From CAYLHX01 sp964383675 (GTDB lineage Bacteria; Patescibacteriota; Gracilibacteria; UBA1369; LOWO2-01-FULL-3): 64,000 nt of DNA. The stretch covers positions 1-64,000 of the forward strand of contig CAYLHX010000001.1 in the NCBI GenBank assembly GCA_964383675.1. The letters are read 5' to 3'. The translations under genes and the position numbers were made by a program. The number at the start of each line of letters is the position of its first letter. Within the stretch, counting starts at the first letter, position 1. The notes under the pieces were generated by a model that searched no databases, was not told the origin of the DNA, and worked only from the letters and a program-made list of their open reading frames with translations. Shown piece by piece: positions 46,529-54,959 of this stretch.

Positions 46529-47800
46529 ATGTCGCTTTTTGAGAATACGCTGAAACAAATACGCAAAGCAGCGTCTATTATGAGCCTCAATAAAGATATT
46601 GAGCTGGTTTTGTCTAATCCGGAAAGAATAGTTGAAGTGAATGTACCGGTGAGAATGGATGATGGAAGTTTAAAGATTTTTAAAGGCTTTCGAGTTCAAC
46701 ATAATAGCACTTTAGGGCCTTACAAAGGCGGTATTCGTTATCATCAGGAGGTAAATATGAGTGAGGTTATCGCTCTTTCAGCCTGGATGACTTTGAAGTG
46801 TTCCGTGCTGGACTTACCTTTGGGTGGCGGCAAAGGTGGTGTGATCGTAGATCCGAAGGAACTGTCAGAAGGTGAACTGGAAAGATTGACCAGATCCTAT
46901 ACTCACCTACTGGCTCCCGTGATCGGTCCTACTGTGGATGTACCTGCTCCTGACGTAAATACCAATCCGAAAGTGATGTCCTGGATCGCCGATGAATATT
47001 CAAAAATTGTTGGAAAAGATGCCAAAGGTGTTGTTACCGGTAAACCTTTGGAGGCAGGTGGTAGCAAGGGGCGAGACAAGGCAACCGCCCAGGGTGGTGT
47101 TTTTATTCTGGATGAGTTTGTAAAAGAAGCCGGAACAAAGCCGGAAGAGACCAAGGTGATTATTCAAGGATTTGGGAATGCCGGTGGAATTGCGGCGAAA
47201 CTTTTGGCGGAGAAAGGTTATGAAATTATCGGTGCCTCCGATTCAAAGGGTGGACTGGTGTGTAATTATGGAATTAATCCTGATGAACTATTAACCTGTA
47301 AAGTGGAGAAAAGTACGGTGAAAGAGTGCGGTCTGCACGTAACCGAGGTGCATGCGGTGGATGGCGCGAGTTGTGAAATGGTAAGTAATGAAGAACTGCT
47401 TGAGAGAGAGTGCGATATTTTGGTTTTGGCGGCTCTGGAAAATCAGATCCATTCTCAAAATGCTGACAAAATTAAGGCTAAGGTGATTATTGAGCTGGCC
47501 AATGGACCGATTACTCCTGAAGCCGATGAAATTTTGGCTAAACGGGGTATTCAGGTTATTCCGGATATTTTAGCTAATGCCGGCGGTGTTACAGTAAGTT
47601 ATTTTGAAATGCTGCAAAACGCCGATGATAATTATTGGTCTGAAGAGGATGTGGCGGCGAAGTTGAAAGACAAAATGTGTAAAGCCTGGAAAGAGGTTCG
47701 GGGGAATGCCGATAAATACAATTGCACACTTCGAGAAGCGGCCTTTATTACAGCTATGGACAGGCTTGAAAGCAAGATGCCTGGTTTCATCAGAAATTAA
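46529..47800 (+). CDS. gdhA: Glutamate dehydrogenase (Glu/Leu/Phe/Val dehydrogenase family)
   Basis: This 423-aa oxidoreductase interconverts glutamate and 2-oxoglutarate plus ammonia using NAD(P). Motifs: GPYKGGIRYHQEV (substrate Lys), LDLPLGGGKGGVIVDP (catalytic Lys region), PAPDVNT, GKPLEAGGSKGRDKATAQGG, the Rossmann loop VIIQGFGNAGGIAA and LANAGGVTVSYFEM. The acidic residue after the third coenzyme strand (IIGASDSKGG) is typical, but does not alone settle NAD or NADP use. It precedes pyruvate phosphate dikinase by 74 nt on the same strand. Together with the asparaginase and aminotransferase-like genes nearby it points to amino-acid catabolism. Confidence 0.95.
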   Translation: MSLFENTLKQIRKAASIMSLNKDIELVLSNPERIVEVNVPVRMDDGSLKIFKGFRVQHNSTLGPYKGGIRYHQEVNMSEVIALSAWMTLKCSVLDLPLGGGKGGVIVDPKELSEGELERLTRSYTHLLAPVIGPTVDVPAPDVNTNPKVMSWIADEYSKIVGKDAKGVVTGKPLEAGGSKGRDKATAQGGVFILDEFVKEAGTKPEETKVIIQGFGNAGGIAAKLLAEKGYEIIGASDSKGGLVCNYGINPDELLTCKVEKSTVKECGLHVTEVHAVDGASCEMVSNEELLERECDILVLAALENQIHSQNADKIKAKVIIELANGPITPEADEILAKRGIQVIPDILANAGGVTVSYFEMLQNADDNYWSEEDVAAKLKDKMCKAWKEVRGNADKYNCTLREAAFITAMDRLESKMPGFIRN

Positions 47801-47874
47801 TTATTCAACAACTTGTAATTTAGCAAGTAGTTAAATATACTTGCAGACAAAAGGGCAATGTAATCATTAAATTT

Positions 47875-50538
47875 ATGGCAATTCCAAGTTCTTCCGTGGC
47901 GAAAGCCAGCTCTGTTCCGGCTGATAATGCTACAAAGTTTATTTATTCTTTTGATGAGGGGGATCGTACTATGAAACAGCTATTGGGCGGCAAGGGCGCA
48001 AACCTTTCTGAAATGACGAAGATCGGTGTTCCGGTGCCCTTTGGTTTTACTATTACAACTGAGGTTTGTCACCTTTTTTTGAAGGGTGGCGGCTATCCGG
48101 AGGGATTTGCTGAACAGCTTGAGGAAAAGATGAATTTGTTGGAGCTTAAAATGGGTAAAAAATTTGGCGATAACAATGATCCACTACTGGTTTCCGTGCG
48201 TAGCGGAGCGGCGGTTTCGATGCCCGGAATGATGGACACGGTTCTGAATCTGGGGCTTAACGACAACACTATCCAAGGATTGATCAGACATACCGGCAAT
48301 GAACGTTTTGCCTATGATGCTTACCGACGCTTTGTACAGATGTTTGGGGATGTGGTGATGGGAGTTGAACATCATTATTTTGAAGATGCCCTGGATGAGT
48401 TGAAAGAGAGTGTGGGCGCGGTGAATGACACCGATTTGAAGGCGGAGGATTTGAAACGATTGGTGCTGAGATATAAAGAAATTATTCGTGAACACAGTGA
48501 CTTAAGTTTTCCTGAAAAGCCTTTTGAACAGCTTAAAATGTCTATCGAGGCGGTATTCAATTCTTGGGACAACGAGCGAGCGATGGCCTATAGGAGAATC
48601 AATGGGATTAGCGGTTTGAAAGGAACTGCGGTTAATGTGCAAGCGATGGTTTTTGGCAATATGGGCGATGAAAGCGGTACCGGTGTGGCATTTACCAGAA
48701 ATCCTTCCAATGGTGAAAGAGAGTTTTTTGGGGAATTTCTAATGAATGCTCAGGGTGAAGATGTGGTGGCCGGAATTCGTACGCCTCTGGGTATTTCCGA
48801 GCTGCAAAAGATTAATGGTGATGTCTATCAACAGCTGGTGGAGGTCAAAGAAATGCTGGAAAAACATTATAAAGATGTCCAAGACATAGAGTTTACAATT
48901 GAAAACGGTAAGCTCTTTTTATTACAGACCAGGAGTGGTAAACGTACCGCTCAGGCGGCGATTAAAATTGCCGTGGACATGGTGGAAGAGGAACTTTTAA
49001 CCAAGGAGGAGGCTTTAATGAAGATTGACGCCAAGGCTTTAAATCAGCTGCTGCACCCCCAGATCAAGCAGAGTGCGAGTAAGAATGTGATTACCAAAGG
49101 TCTGCCGGCTTCGCCAGGAGCGGCTTGCGGCAAGGTGGTTTTTACAGCTGATGAGGCCATGATTTGGGCCAATGAAAAAAATGAAAAAGTTATTTTGGTG
49201 CGTAAGGAAACCAGTCCCGAGGATATTCATGGAATGCACGCCGCTGCAGGTATTTTGACTGCCAGGGGTGGCATGACCAGTCATGCCGCAGTAGTTTGTC
49301 GCGGTATGGGTAAGTGTTGCGTTTCCGGTTGTACCGACATTATGGTTAATGCCAGTGCCAAAAAACTGGTAATTGGCGACACAGTAATTAAAGAGGGTGA
49401 TGTGATTACTTTGGATGGAAGCACAGGTGAGGTAATTATTGGTGAAATGGAGATGCAGGACCCGGAACTTACCGGAAATTTTAAGAAAATTATGGATTGG
49501 TCCGATGAAATAAGAACTTTAAAAGTGCGTACCAATGCCGATACTCCGGAGGATTGTAAAGTGGCTGTGGAGTTTGGAGCCGAGGGAATCGGTCTTTGCC
49601 GAACCGAACATATGTTCTTTGAAGAAGACAGAATTCATTTGGTTAGAAGGCTTATTCTGGCACAAAGTGCCGACGAGAGAGTTGAACCACTGAAGAAGCT
49701 GAAAGGATTTCAAAGAGATGATTTTAAAGCCATCTTCGAGGTTATGGATGGCCGACCGGTGACAGTTCGTCTACTGGATCCACCACTGCACGAGTTCCTG
49801 CCTGAAAAGGAAGACCAAATCGACTCTCTGGCCAAAGATATCGGCAGAAGTTCCGAAGATTTGAAGGAGGTTATTTCAAGTCTACACGAGATCAACCCGA
49901 TGCTCGGTCATCGTGGTTGCAGATTGGGTATTACCTTCCCTGATATTTATATCATGCAGGTTCAGGCCATTGCCGAAGCTGCCAATGAGGTGGTGAACGC
50001 CGGCCAACAGGTGGAGGTGGAGATTGAAATTCCGCTGGTGGGAGATGTGAACGAACTGGAATATCTGAGAGGAATTGTGCAAAATGTTTTGGATTCTTAC
50101 GGTGAGATTAAGTTTAGATACAAGATCGGAACGATGATTGAGGTGCCGAGAGCTTGTCTGACCGCCAATAAAATTGCTGAAGAGGCCGACTTCTTTTCTT
50201 TCGGCACCAATGATTTGACCCAAATGACCTACGGTTACTCCAGAGATGACGCCGGAAAATTTTTGCCGGCCTATCTGGATAAAGGAATTTTGGAAACAGA
50301 CCCTACAGCCAGTCTGGACCAGGATGGAGTTGGTAGTTTGATGCAAATCTGTGTGGAGTTGGGGCGTAAAGTTAAGCCGGAGCTGGAAATCGGCATTTGC
50401 GGTGAGCATGGTGGAGATCCCGCTTCGATAAAATTCTGCCATAACATTGGCTTGGACTACGTAAGTTGCAGTCCGTATCGCGTTCCAATCGCCCGCCTGG
50501 CTTCAGCGCAGGCGGTGATTGCCGCAAAAAGTCAGTAA
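47875..50538 (+). CDS. ppdK: Pyruvate, phosphate dikinase
   Basis: An 887-aa three-domain enzyme that interconverts pyruvate, ATP and phosphate with PEP, AMP and pyrophosphate. The N-terminal ATP-grasp domain shows LLGGKGANLSEM, VSVRSGAAVSMPGMMDTVLN and VQAMVFGNMGDESGTGVAFTRNP. The central swivelling domain has GGMTSHAAVVCRGMGK with the phosphoryl-carrying His. The C-terminal TIM barrel has EGIGLCRTEHMF, NPMLGHRGCRLG, SFGTNDLTQMTYGYSRDD and the catalytic Cys in GICGEHGGDP. The length is standard. In CPR bacteria lacking pyruvate kinase this enzyme often serves the last glycolytic step. The gene ends four bases before the convergent SLH gene. Confidence 0.98.
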   Translation: MAIPSSSVAKASSVPADNATKFIYSFDEGDRTMKQLLGGKGANLSEMTKIGVPVPFGFTITTEVCHLFLKGGGYPEGFAEQLEEKMNLLELKMGKKFGDNNDPLLVSVRSGAAVSMPGMMDTVLNLGLNDNTIQGLIRHTGNERFAYDAYRRFVQMFGDVVMGVEHHYFEDALDELKESVGAVNDTDLKAEDLKRLVLRYKEIIREHSDLSFPEKPFEQLKMSIEAVFNSWDNERAMAYRRINGISGLKGTAVNVQAMVFGNMGDESGTGVAFTRNPSNGEREFFGEFLMNAQGEDVVAGIRTPLGISELQKINGDVYQQLVEVKEMLEKHYKDVQDIEFTIENGKLFLLQTRSGKRTAQAAIKIAVDMVEEELLTKEEALMKIDAKALNQLLHPQIKQSASKNVITKGLPASPGAACGKVVFTADEAMIWANEKNEKVILVRKETSPEDIHGMHAAAGILTARGGMTSHAAVVCRGMGKCCVSGCTDIMVNASAKKLVIGDTVIKEGDVITLDGSTGEVIIGEMEMQDPELTGNFKKIMDWSDEIRTLKVRTNADTPEDCKVAVEFGAEGIGLCRTEHMFFEEDRIHLVRRLILAQSADERVEPLKKLKGFQRDDFKAIFEVMDGRPVTVRLLDPPLHEFLPEKEDQIDSLAKDIGRSSEDLKEVISSLHEINPMLGHRGCRLGITFPDIYIMQVQAIAEAANEVVNAGQQVEVEIEIPLVGDVNELEYLRGIVQNVLDSYGEIKFRYKIGTMIEVPRACLTANKIAEEADFFSFGTNDLTQMTYGYSRDDAGKFLPAYLDKGILETDPTASLDQDGVGSLMQICVELGRKVKPELEIGICGEHGGDPASIKFCHNIGLDYVSCSPYRVPIARLASAQAVIAAKSQ

Positions 50539-50541
50539 GGT

Positions 50542-51897
50542 TTAATTGTAGAAGCTCTCAATATTATCGGCGCACCAATCTTCCCAGTTTTTTTCCTGCT
50601 TGAGTTTCCAGGCGGGTGTTTTGTATTCTTTGAGCTCTTTGTCTTCAGCTTTGATGTCGAGGGCGTACATGGTGCCGGCAACCGGATCTAACCAGACGCT
50701 ATAACATGGTCCCGGTGAAAAATCGGCAGGATCCAGAGATACGATGAGGTACTCATTTTCAGTGTCCACACCCCAGAGATGCATGACGTTCTGTTCAAAA
50801 TAAAGATCCCCTTCAGACTTGTATTCATAGAATACTTCATAGCTATCGTCTTCCACGTCATAGGCAAGGATATTACTTATTGTGTCGCCCTTACCGATAG
50901 ACTCTCCCTCGGAATCCAAATAGAAATCGTTGGAAAAATATAAAATCCCATCCTGAAAAACCCCTTCGCTAAATGGAATGACGTAGTTGCTAACCAAATA
51001 GTCTCTGATTCCAGAGTCCTCGGTAAATTCGTGATATTCCTCGCTTAGGGGATAATAAAATCCTTCAAGCTGAGTCCCCTCTTCCAAGTAACTCATTTGT
51101 AAGTACCAGATGGGATCCCAGATCTCCAACTCACAATCGGTACTGTCCGGTAGATCACAACCGGGTGGCAGAGTTACGCTGCCAATTGTTTTTTGGTACT
51201 CTTCGTATTTCTTTTTCAGATCGGTACCTTGCTCTATCGTGTCATAAGTAACGGTAAAATCACTTTTATCACCCAAAAAATCTTCCAGGATCACCATATC
51301 GTGATGATATTGGCGGGTGACCATATCAGCCATCTCAGCTCTGGTAATTTGCTGATCAAAACTCTTAATGGTTAGCGGGATTGTATTGGCGGAAGAGGCC
51401 GCATCGACATAAGGCCTGAACCACTCTGTACCCTCCGGGTATTCTTCAGCGGGATAATGAGCCACCCCATTAACCGTAACCAGCATCTTCACCGCCTCTA
51501 CGAAGTTCACATTTTCGGCGGGCTTGAAGGTGCCATCGGGATAACCGTCGATGTAGCCCTGCTCTTTGGCAAAACAAACATATTTGGTGTACCACTCGTT
51601 GGCTGGGACATCTTTAAAGCAGGATTTTTTGGCGTAATCTTCAATGTTTTCCTGATCAATTTTCATCAGACGAGACTCCAGAAGGATCTTGAGCATTTCG
51701 GCTCTATTGATGTTTTTGTCATAGCCGAAAGTGCCATCGCTATAGCCTTCAACGATCCCCTGTTCCTCCAAAAAGTTTACCGAATCATAGTAAAATAGGT
51801 TTTCTCCAACATCGCTGAAAGTTGCGGAAACAGAAATAGTCGTAAGCGCAAAGATGCTCACAAAGACACTGAATTTGCTGAGAAGTTTTTTAAACAT
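50542..51897 (-). CDS. SLH-domain surface protein with unknown C-terminal domain
   Basis: This 451-aa secreted protein has a signal peptide (FSVFVSIFALTTISVSA), then three SLH domains at about residues 27-200 (FSDVGENLFYYDSVNFLEEQGIV, INRAEMLKILL, YPDGTFKPAENV, ITRAEMADMV). The C-terminal 250 residues are acidic and aromatic-rich with four Cys (PPGCDLPDSTDCE, GPCYSVW, WCADN) and short repeated beta strands (ILAYDVEDDSYEVFYEY). Many Asp/Tyr pairs suggest a compact extracellular beta fold, family unknown. The gene is transcribed alone on the minus strand, convergent with ppdK, and is one of five SLH proteins in the window. Confidence 0.85.
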   Translation of the reverse strand: MFKKLLSKFSVFVSIFALTTISVSATFSDVGENLFYYDSVNFLEEQGIVEGYSDGTFGYDKNINRAEMLKILLESRLMKIDQENIEDYAKKSCFKDVPANEWYTKYVCFAKEQGYIDGYPDGTFKPAENVNFVEAVKMLVTVNGVAHYPAEEYPEGTEWFRPYVDAASSANTIPLTIKSFDQQITRAEMADMVTRQYHHDMVILEDFLGDKSDFTVTYDTIEQGTDLKKKYEEYQKTIGSVTLPPGCDLPDSTDCELEIWDPIWYLQMSYLEEGTQLEGFYYPLSEEYHEFTEDSGIRDYLVSNYVIPFSEGVFQDGILYFSNDFYLDSEGESIGKGDTISNILAYDVEDDSYEVFYEYKSEGDLYFEQNVMHLWGVDTENEYLIVSLDPADFSPGPCYSVWLDPVAGTMYALDIKAEDKELKEYKTPAWKLKQEKNWEDWCADNIESFYN

Positions 51898-51958
51898 GGT
51901 GAAAAATTAATTTTAAGAGTGTTTCAGATGTTAGCAGATTTTGTTTTAAAAGGAAATT

Positions 51959-52834
51959 TTATCCCCAGTGCAGTTTTTGTCTGAGCATTTTGTAGTAACG
52001 ATGTCTGGTGCGAACAAGATAAAGATGGCGTGAACTGCGCCGTAATTTGATTTTGTCGCCAAACTTCAGTTCCATTGTCTCCTGTCCATCGACAGTGAGT
52101 CCGATTTTGGCCACTTCTTCGCGTCTATGTGTCGTGATGGTGACAGTGAGCTGCTTATCGTCGGGGAGAATAATGGGGCGCATGGAAAGTGAGCTTGGAC
52201 AGATTGGCACTATGGTTAGGCTTTCGATGTAAGGGTGGACGATAGGGCCACCTGCGGAAAGGGAGTGACCAGTTGAACCGGTCGGGGTGGCCACAATCAA
52301 ACCGTCGGCCTTGAAACGCACCACTTTTCTGGCATCGATCTCCAGATCCATTTCAATCAGTCGGGCAAAAGCTCCCTGGTTAATAACTGAATCGTTCAAA
52401 GCCAGGAAAGTTTTAATTTTTCTGCCATCGCGATAGACAGTGACGCGCAGCAAAGCACGCTTGTCTATGGTGTATTGTCCACTGAAGACCTTGTCTAGAC
52501 ACTCATAAAGTTGCTTTGGCAGACACTCGGTTAAAAAGCCCAAATTCCCAAGATTAACGGCTAAAACCAACGTTTTTTTCCTACTTACGCAACGGGCTGT
52601 TTTGAGAATAGTACCATCACCACCCAGGACGATCACCAGGTCTACCTCCCTCAACATATGATCTCGGCTATGTCCTCCCTCATTTTGGAAGTATTCGGTT
52701 ATGTTGGTGTCGATAAGAACCTCCTTGCCTTGCTTTCTCAGATATTTGACCAGGTCGACAATGAAGTTTTTGTGAGGTCTATGGCTATGCTTTGTAATAA
52801 TGCCAACTCTCTGAATTGGCTTGTTTCTAGGCAT
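51959..52834 (-). CDS. nadK: NAD kinase
   Basis: A 291-aa enzyme phosphorylating NAD to NADP. Motifs: VGIITKHSH at the N-terminus, the diphosphate-binding VIVLGGDGTILKTAR, NLGNLGFLTE, ALNDSVINQG, FKADGLIVATPTGSTGHSLSAGGPI and VDGQETMEL. All are typical of bacterial PpnK. It uses ATP or polyphosphate; the choice is not readable. The C-terminus is unusually basic (RRSSRHLYLVRTRHRYYKMLRQK). It is on the minus strand with the MazEF-type module upstream, 127 nt away, with no clear terminator between. Confidence 0.96.
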   Translation of the reverse strand: MPRNKPIQRVGIITKHSHRPHKNFIVDLVKYLRKQGKEVLIDTNITEYFQNEGGHSRDHMLREVDLVIVLGGDGTILKTARCVSRKKTLVLAVNLGNLGFLTECLPKQLYECLDKVFSGQYTIDKRALLRVTVYRDGRKIKTFLALNDSVINQGAFARLIEMDLEIDARKVVRFKADGLIVATPTGSTGHSLSAGGPIVHPYIESLTIVPICPSSLSMRPIILPDDKQLTVTITTHRREEVAKIGLTVDGQETMELKFGDKIKLRRSSRHLYLVRTRHRYYKMLRQKLHWG

Positions 52835-52961
52835 TCTGATGTTATTTAAGAGTCTTGGCTCAATTGGCTGATATTATGCCACTTTTTCAAAAATTTGGCA
52901 AAGGTTTTCGCCGAAGAGAACTGTTTGCATGGCGAAAAGGCGCAGCCAATATACTAAGGCT

Positions 52962-53276
52962 TTAAAACTGTGATTTGAATTTATCTATAACTTCCACTAG
53001 GTTTTTCTTTTTCAGAGTCCCCACTGATCGTTTGATTAAAAATTTTTCCAAAGTCACTACTTTGTCATACCTAATATAGGATTCAATAGGTAAAGTCCCT
53101 GACAATAAATTGGAGTTATCGATTTTTACCGCATTGGAAAAGTGGCGACTGGTGATAGCTACAATAACAATGTCTTGAGAAATGTTGCTTTTAGAAATGA
53201 TTAAAGCTGGACGCGTTTTTTGCGAACTTAGGTCTGTGAACGGGAAAGGAATAAGAACAATTTCTCCTTGCTGCAT
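52962..53276 (-). CDS. mazF: MazF/PemK-family toxin
   Basis: A 104-aa protein with the PemK/MazF beta-barrel signature GEIVLIPFPFTDLSSQKTRPALIISK, then IVIVAITSRHF (Ser/Thr of the active site) and SYIRYDKVVTLEKFLIKRSVGTL. Family members are ribosome-independent endoribonucleases that cut mRNA at short motifs; target sequence is unknown here. It starts two bases after the stop codon of the AbrB-type antitoxin, so translation is coupled. Length and key Arg (TRP) are normal, which argues for an intact toxin. Confidence 0.92.
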   Translation of the reverse strand: MQQGEIVLIPFPFTDLSSQKTRPALIISKSNISQDIVIVAITSRHFSNAVKIDNSNLLSGTLPIESYIRYDKVVTLEKFLIKRSVGTLKKKNLVEVIDKFKSQF

Positions 53277-53278
53277 GA

Positions 53279-53515
53279 CTACTTCTTGTAAAATTCTTGG
53301 TAAATATCGTCATTTTCATCTTCCCAAAATTCAAAAGATTTTTTGCTTAAGGCTGAAAAATTCTCAAGCTCATCTTTTATCACTTTGATCTCAACGGGGC
53401 GCAAAATTATTGTTTTTCCCCGGATTTCCAAAGCAAACTGCCCGGTTTGACATAATTTGCGGTATTTCTGTGGAATGGTGATTTGTCCTTTTGGTGAAAC
53501 TTTTAAAATCTGCAT
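53279..53515 (-). CDS. mazE: AbrB/MazE-family antitoxin
   Basis: A 78-aa protein with an N-terminal swapped-hairpin AbrB DNA-binding domain (ILKVSPKGQITIPQKYRKL, ALEIRGKTIILRPVEIK) and an acidic C-terminal tail (FEFWEDENDDIYQEF) that would bind and neutralise the toxin. The ATG at 53515 is preferred over a TTG two codons upstream and has GGAG just before it. A palindrome overlapping its promoter fits autorepression by the antitoxin or the complex. Confidence 0.92.
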   Translation of the reverse strand: MQILKVSPKGQITIPQKYRKLCQTGQFALEIRGKTIILRPVEIKVIKDELENFSALSKKSFEFWEDENDDIYQEFYKK

Positions 53516-53532
53516 CTCCAATTTTGTAAAAT

Positions 53533-53564
53533 AGTAAAATATTTTTACTTTTTTAGTTTAGCAA
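53533..53564 (-). promoter_or_regulatory. MazEF promoter with overlapping operator
   Basis: On the minus strand, TTGCTA (53559-53564), a 17-nt spacer and TATTTT (53536-53541). The palindrome AGTAAAA-TAT-TTTTACT (53533-53549) covers the -10, as expected of an autoregulatory operator. Confidence 0.55.
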
Positions 53565-53665
53565 AAATTTTCTGTGTAGGCAATATAGCCTACCAAAATT
53601 AAATTTTCTTAAAACTTTTCTAAATTATGGCCGGTATTTGGAATGGCAGGAAGTTTTGGGTGGGA

Positions 53666-53685
53666 GGGCGGCGCAGATGCCGCCC
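53666..53685 (-). terminator. GC-rich hairpin after the GC-rich membrane-protein gene
   Basis: GGGCGGC-ATCTGC-GCCGCCC read on the minus strand, six bases past the stop at 53691. It has no T-tract on that strand but has TTTGTT on the plus strand. Confidence 0.6.
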
Positions 53686-53690
53686 TTTGT

Positions 53691-54692
53691 TCAGTTCGTG
53701 CCGATGCCGGCACGAGCGAAGGAGGCCTGCCAAACCTCCTTGGGGGCCCCGATGGTCAGGAGGTAGCCGGCGGTGATGAGGGCCGTGGCTCCCCAGATGG
53801 TCGACGCGTTGAGCAGCCAGGCCTGCGGCCAGAAGGTGAACAACCAGTACACGGCCGCGAAGACCGTGAAGTGGATGAACACCGTGGCCAGCATGATGCT
53901 GCTCACGAAGTCGATCTTCTGGACCAGCTTGGCCGCCTCCTCGTGCGAATCGATCCAGCGGTTGATGGCCATGACCACGAATCCCGCCATCATCACCAGC
54001 ACGCCAACCCCCAGTCCGATGTAGACGAAGCTCATCAGGAACTGAGTGGTCTCGTAGCGGGCGACGAAGGCGATCTTCGCGGGTCCGACCATCAAAGCGT
54101 CGATCGAAACGGCGTGGACCTCGGGAAAGATGGCGATCGCGAGGGACGAGAGAACGGACCACTTCAGCGTGGTGATGGCGGCGTGGAATCGCTCACCCTC
54201 ACCTTTGCGGATGTTCCCGTGGACCTCCTTGAGATGGGCGGCCACGAAGATCACCGCGATGAAGTAGATTCCGCTCATGATGCCCCGAGCGATGCTATAG
54301 GGAATGAGGCCGGCGTCCGCGAGGTAGTGACTCCCAGCGGTGATGCCGAAGGTGAAGAGGGGGTAGAGGATGTGAGTGGTGGCCACGAAGCCGGAGACAG
54401 CCAGGACGCTTTGCCAGGTGCGCAGCGTCCTGAAGCTGATGAGAACCAGCATCATGGCGTCGATGGCGATGAGCAACATGCCCATGCCAATCATGGAACG
54501 GTAGTCCCAGTCGCTTCCCACGTCCGTGGGAAAGACGATGGTGTTGGGGTTGATGAACGCGCGGCCGAGAGCCATGGCCGCGCAGACCACGAGGACGAAG
54601 AGACCGAAGCGCTTGAACCAAGCACCCCAGTTCTCTCGCGCCTCCTCGAGGTCGACGCACTCGAACATCAGGTTAAGAAGACGGGCAGCCAC
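53691..54692 (-). CDS. GC-rich multi-pass membrane protein, probably horizontally acquired
   Basis: This 333-aa protein has about eight hydrophobic segments (FGLFVLVVCAAMALG; MGMLLIAIDAMMLVLISF; SVLAVSGFVATTHILY; IMSGIYFIAVIFVAAHL; SSLAIAIF; FVYIGLGVGVLVMMAGFVVMA; MLATVFIHFTVFAAVYWLF; TIWGATALITAGYLL). No family is recognised. The start chosen is the GTG at 54692, because a textbook SD (GGAGGTG, 54698-54704) lies five bases upstream. The ATG at 54710 is in frame but has no SD. Composition is sharply GC-rich with G/C-ending codons, unlike everything around it. The strong SD and GC hairpin are also foreign to this genome. It is likely a recent transfer from a higher-GC bacterium. Confidence 0.75.
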   Translation of the reverse strand: MAARLLNLMFECVDLEEARENWGAWFKRFGLFVLVVCAAMALGRAFINPNTIVFPTDVGSDWDYRSMIGMGMLLIAIDAMMLVLISFRTLRTWQSVLAVSGFVATTHILYPLFTFGITAGSHYLADAGLIPYSIARGIMSGIYFIAVIFVAAHLKEVHGNIRKGEGERFHAAITTLKWSVLSSLAIAIFPEVHAVSIDALMVGPAKIAFVARYETTQFLMSFVYIGLGVGVLVMMAGFVVMAINRWIDSHEEAAKLVQKIDFVSSIMLATVFIHFTVFAAVYWLFTFWPQAWLLNASTIWGATALITAGYLLTIGAPKEVWQASFARAGIGTN

Positions 54693-54768
54693 GAAGACAC
54701 CTCCATTCATTGAAACATCAAAACACTAGTGCTAACAGCGACTGACTGCGTGAAGCGAGTGTTTTAAA

Positions 54769-54816
54769 CTCGAAGCAGCTTTCAACCTTTATTAAAAACC
54801 TGAAAGCTACTTCGAG
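54769..54816. repeat. 16-bp inverted repeat beside the GC-rich insert
   Basis: CTCGAAGCAGCTTTCA (54769-54784) and TGAAAGCTACTTCGAG (54801-54816) pair with one mismatch across a 16-nt loop. It lies at the left-to-right transition from GC-rich to AT-rich sequence and may be a terminator stem, recombination site or element end. Confidence 0.7.
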
Positions 54817-54893
54817 CAGTCTGAACATTTTTTAAACCCAAAACTTCCTGTAAAAGATCAGCTATCTCCAAGGTCTATTCTTATAGGATAGCC

Positions 54894-54925
54894 CTGAAAA
54901 TAAGCTGAAAATAAGCTGAAAATAA
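54894..54925. repeat. 11-bp direct repeat, three copies
   Basis: CTGAAAATAAG occurs three times in tandem (the last copy lacks the final G), between the inverted repeat and the methyltransferase stop codon. Confidence 0.9.
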
Positions 54926-54959
54926 TACCATTTTATGCCTATTTTGTCAATAGGTGTCC

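Noticed and set aside
53643..54713. A long plus-strand open frame opposite the GC-rich membrane protein
   Set aside because: It is a shadow caused by high GC at third positions of the minus-strand gene. Its product is low-complexity Gly/Asp/His-rich and has no SD, while the minus-strand gene has SD, GTG start and clear membrane helices.
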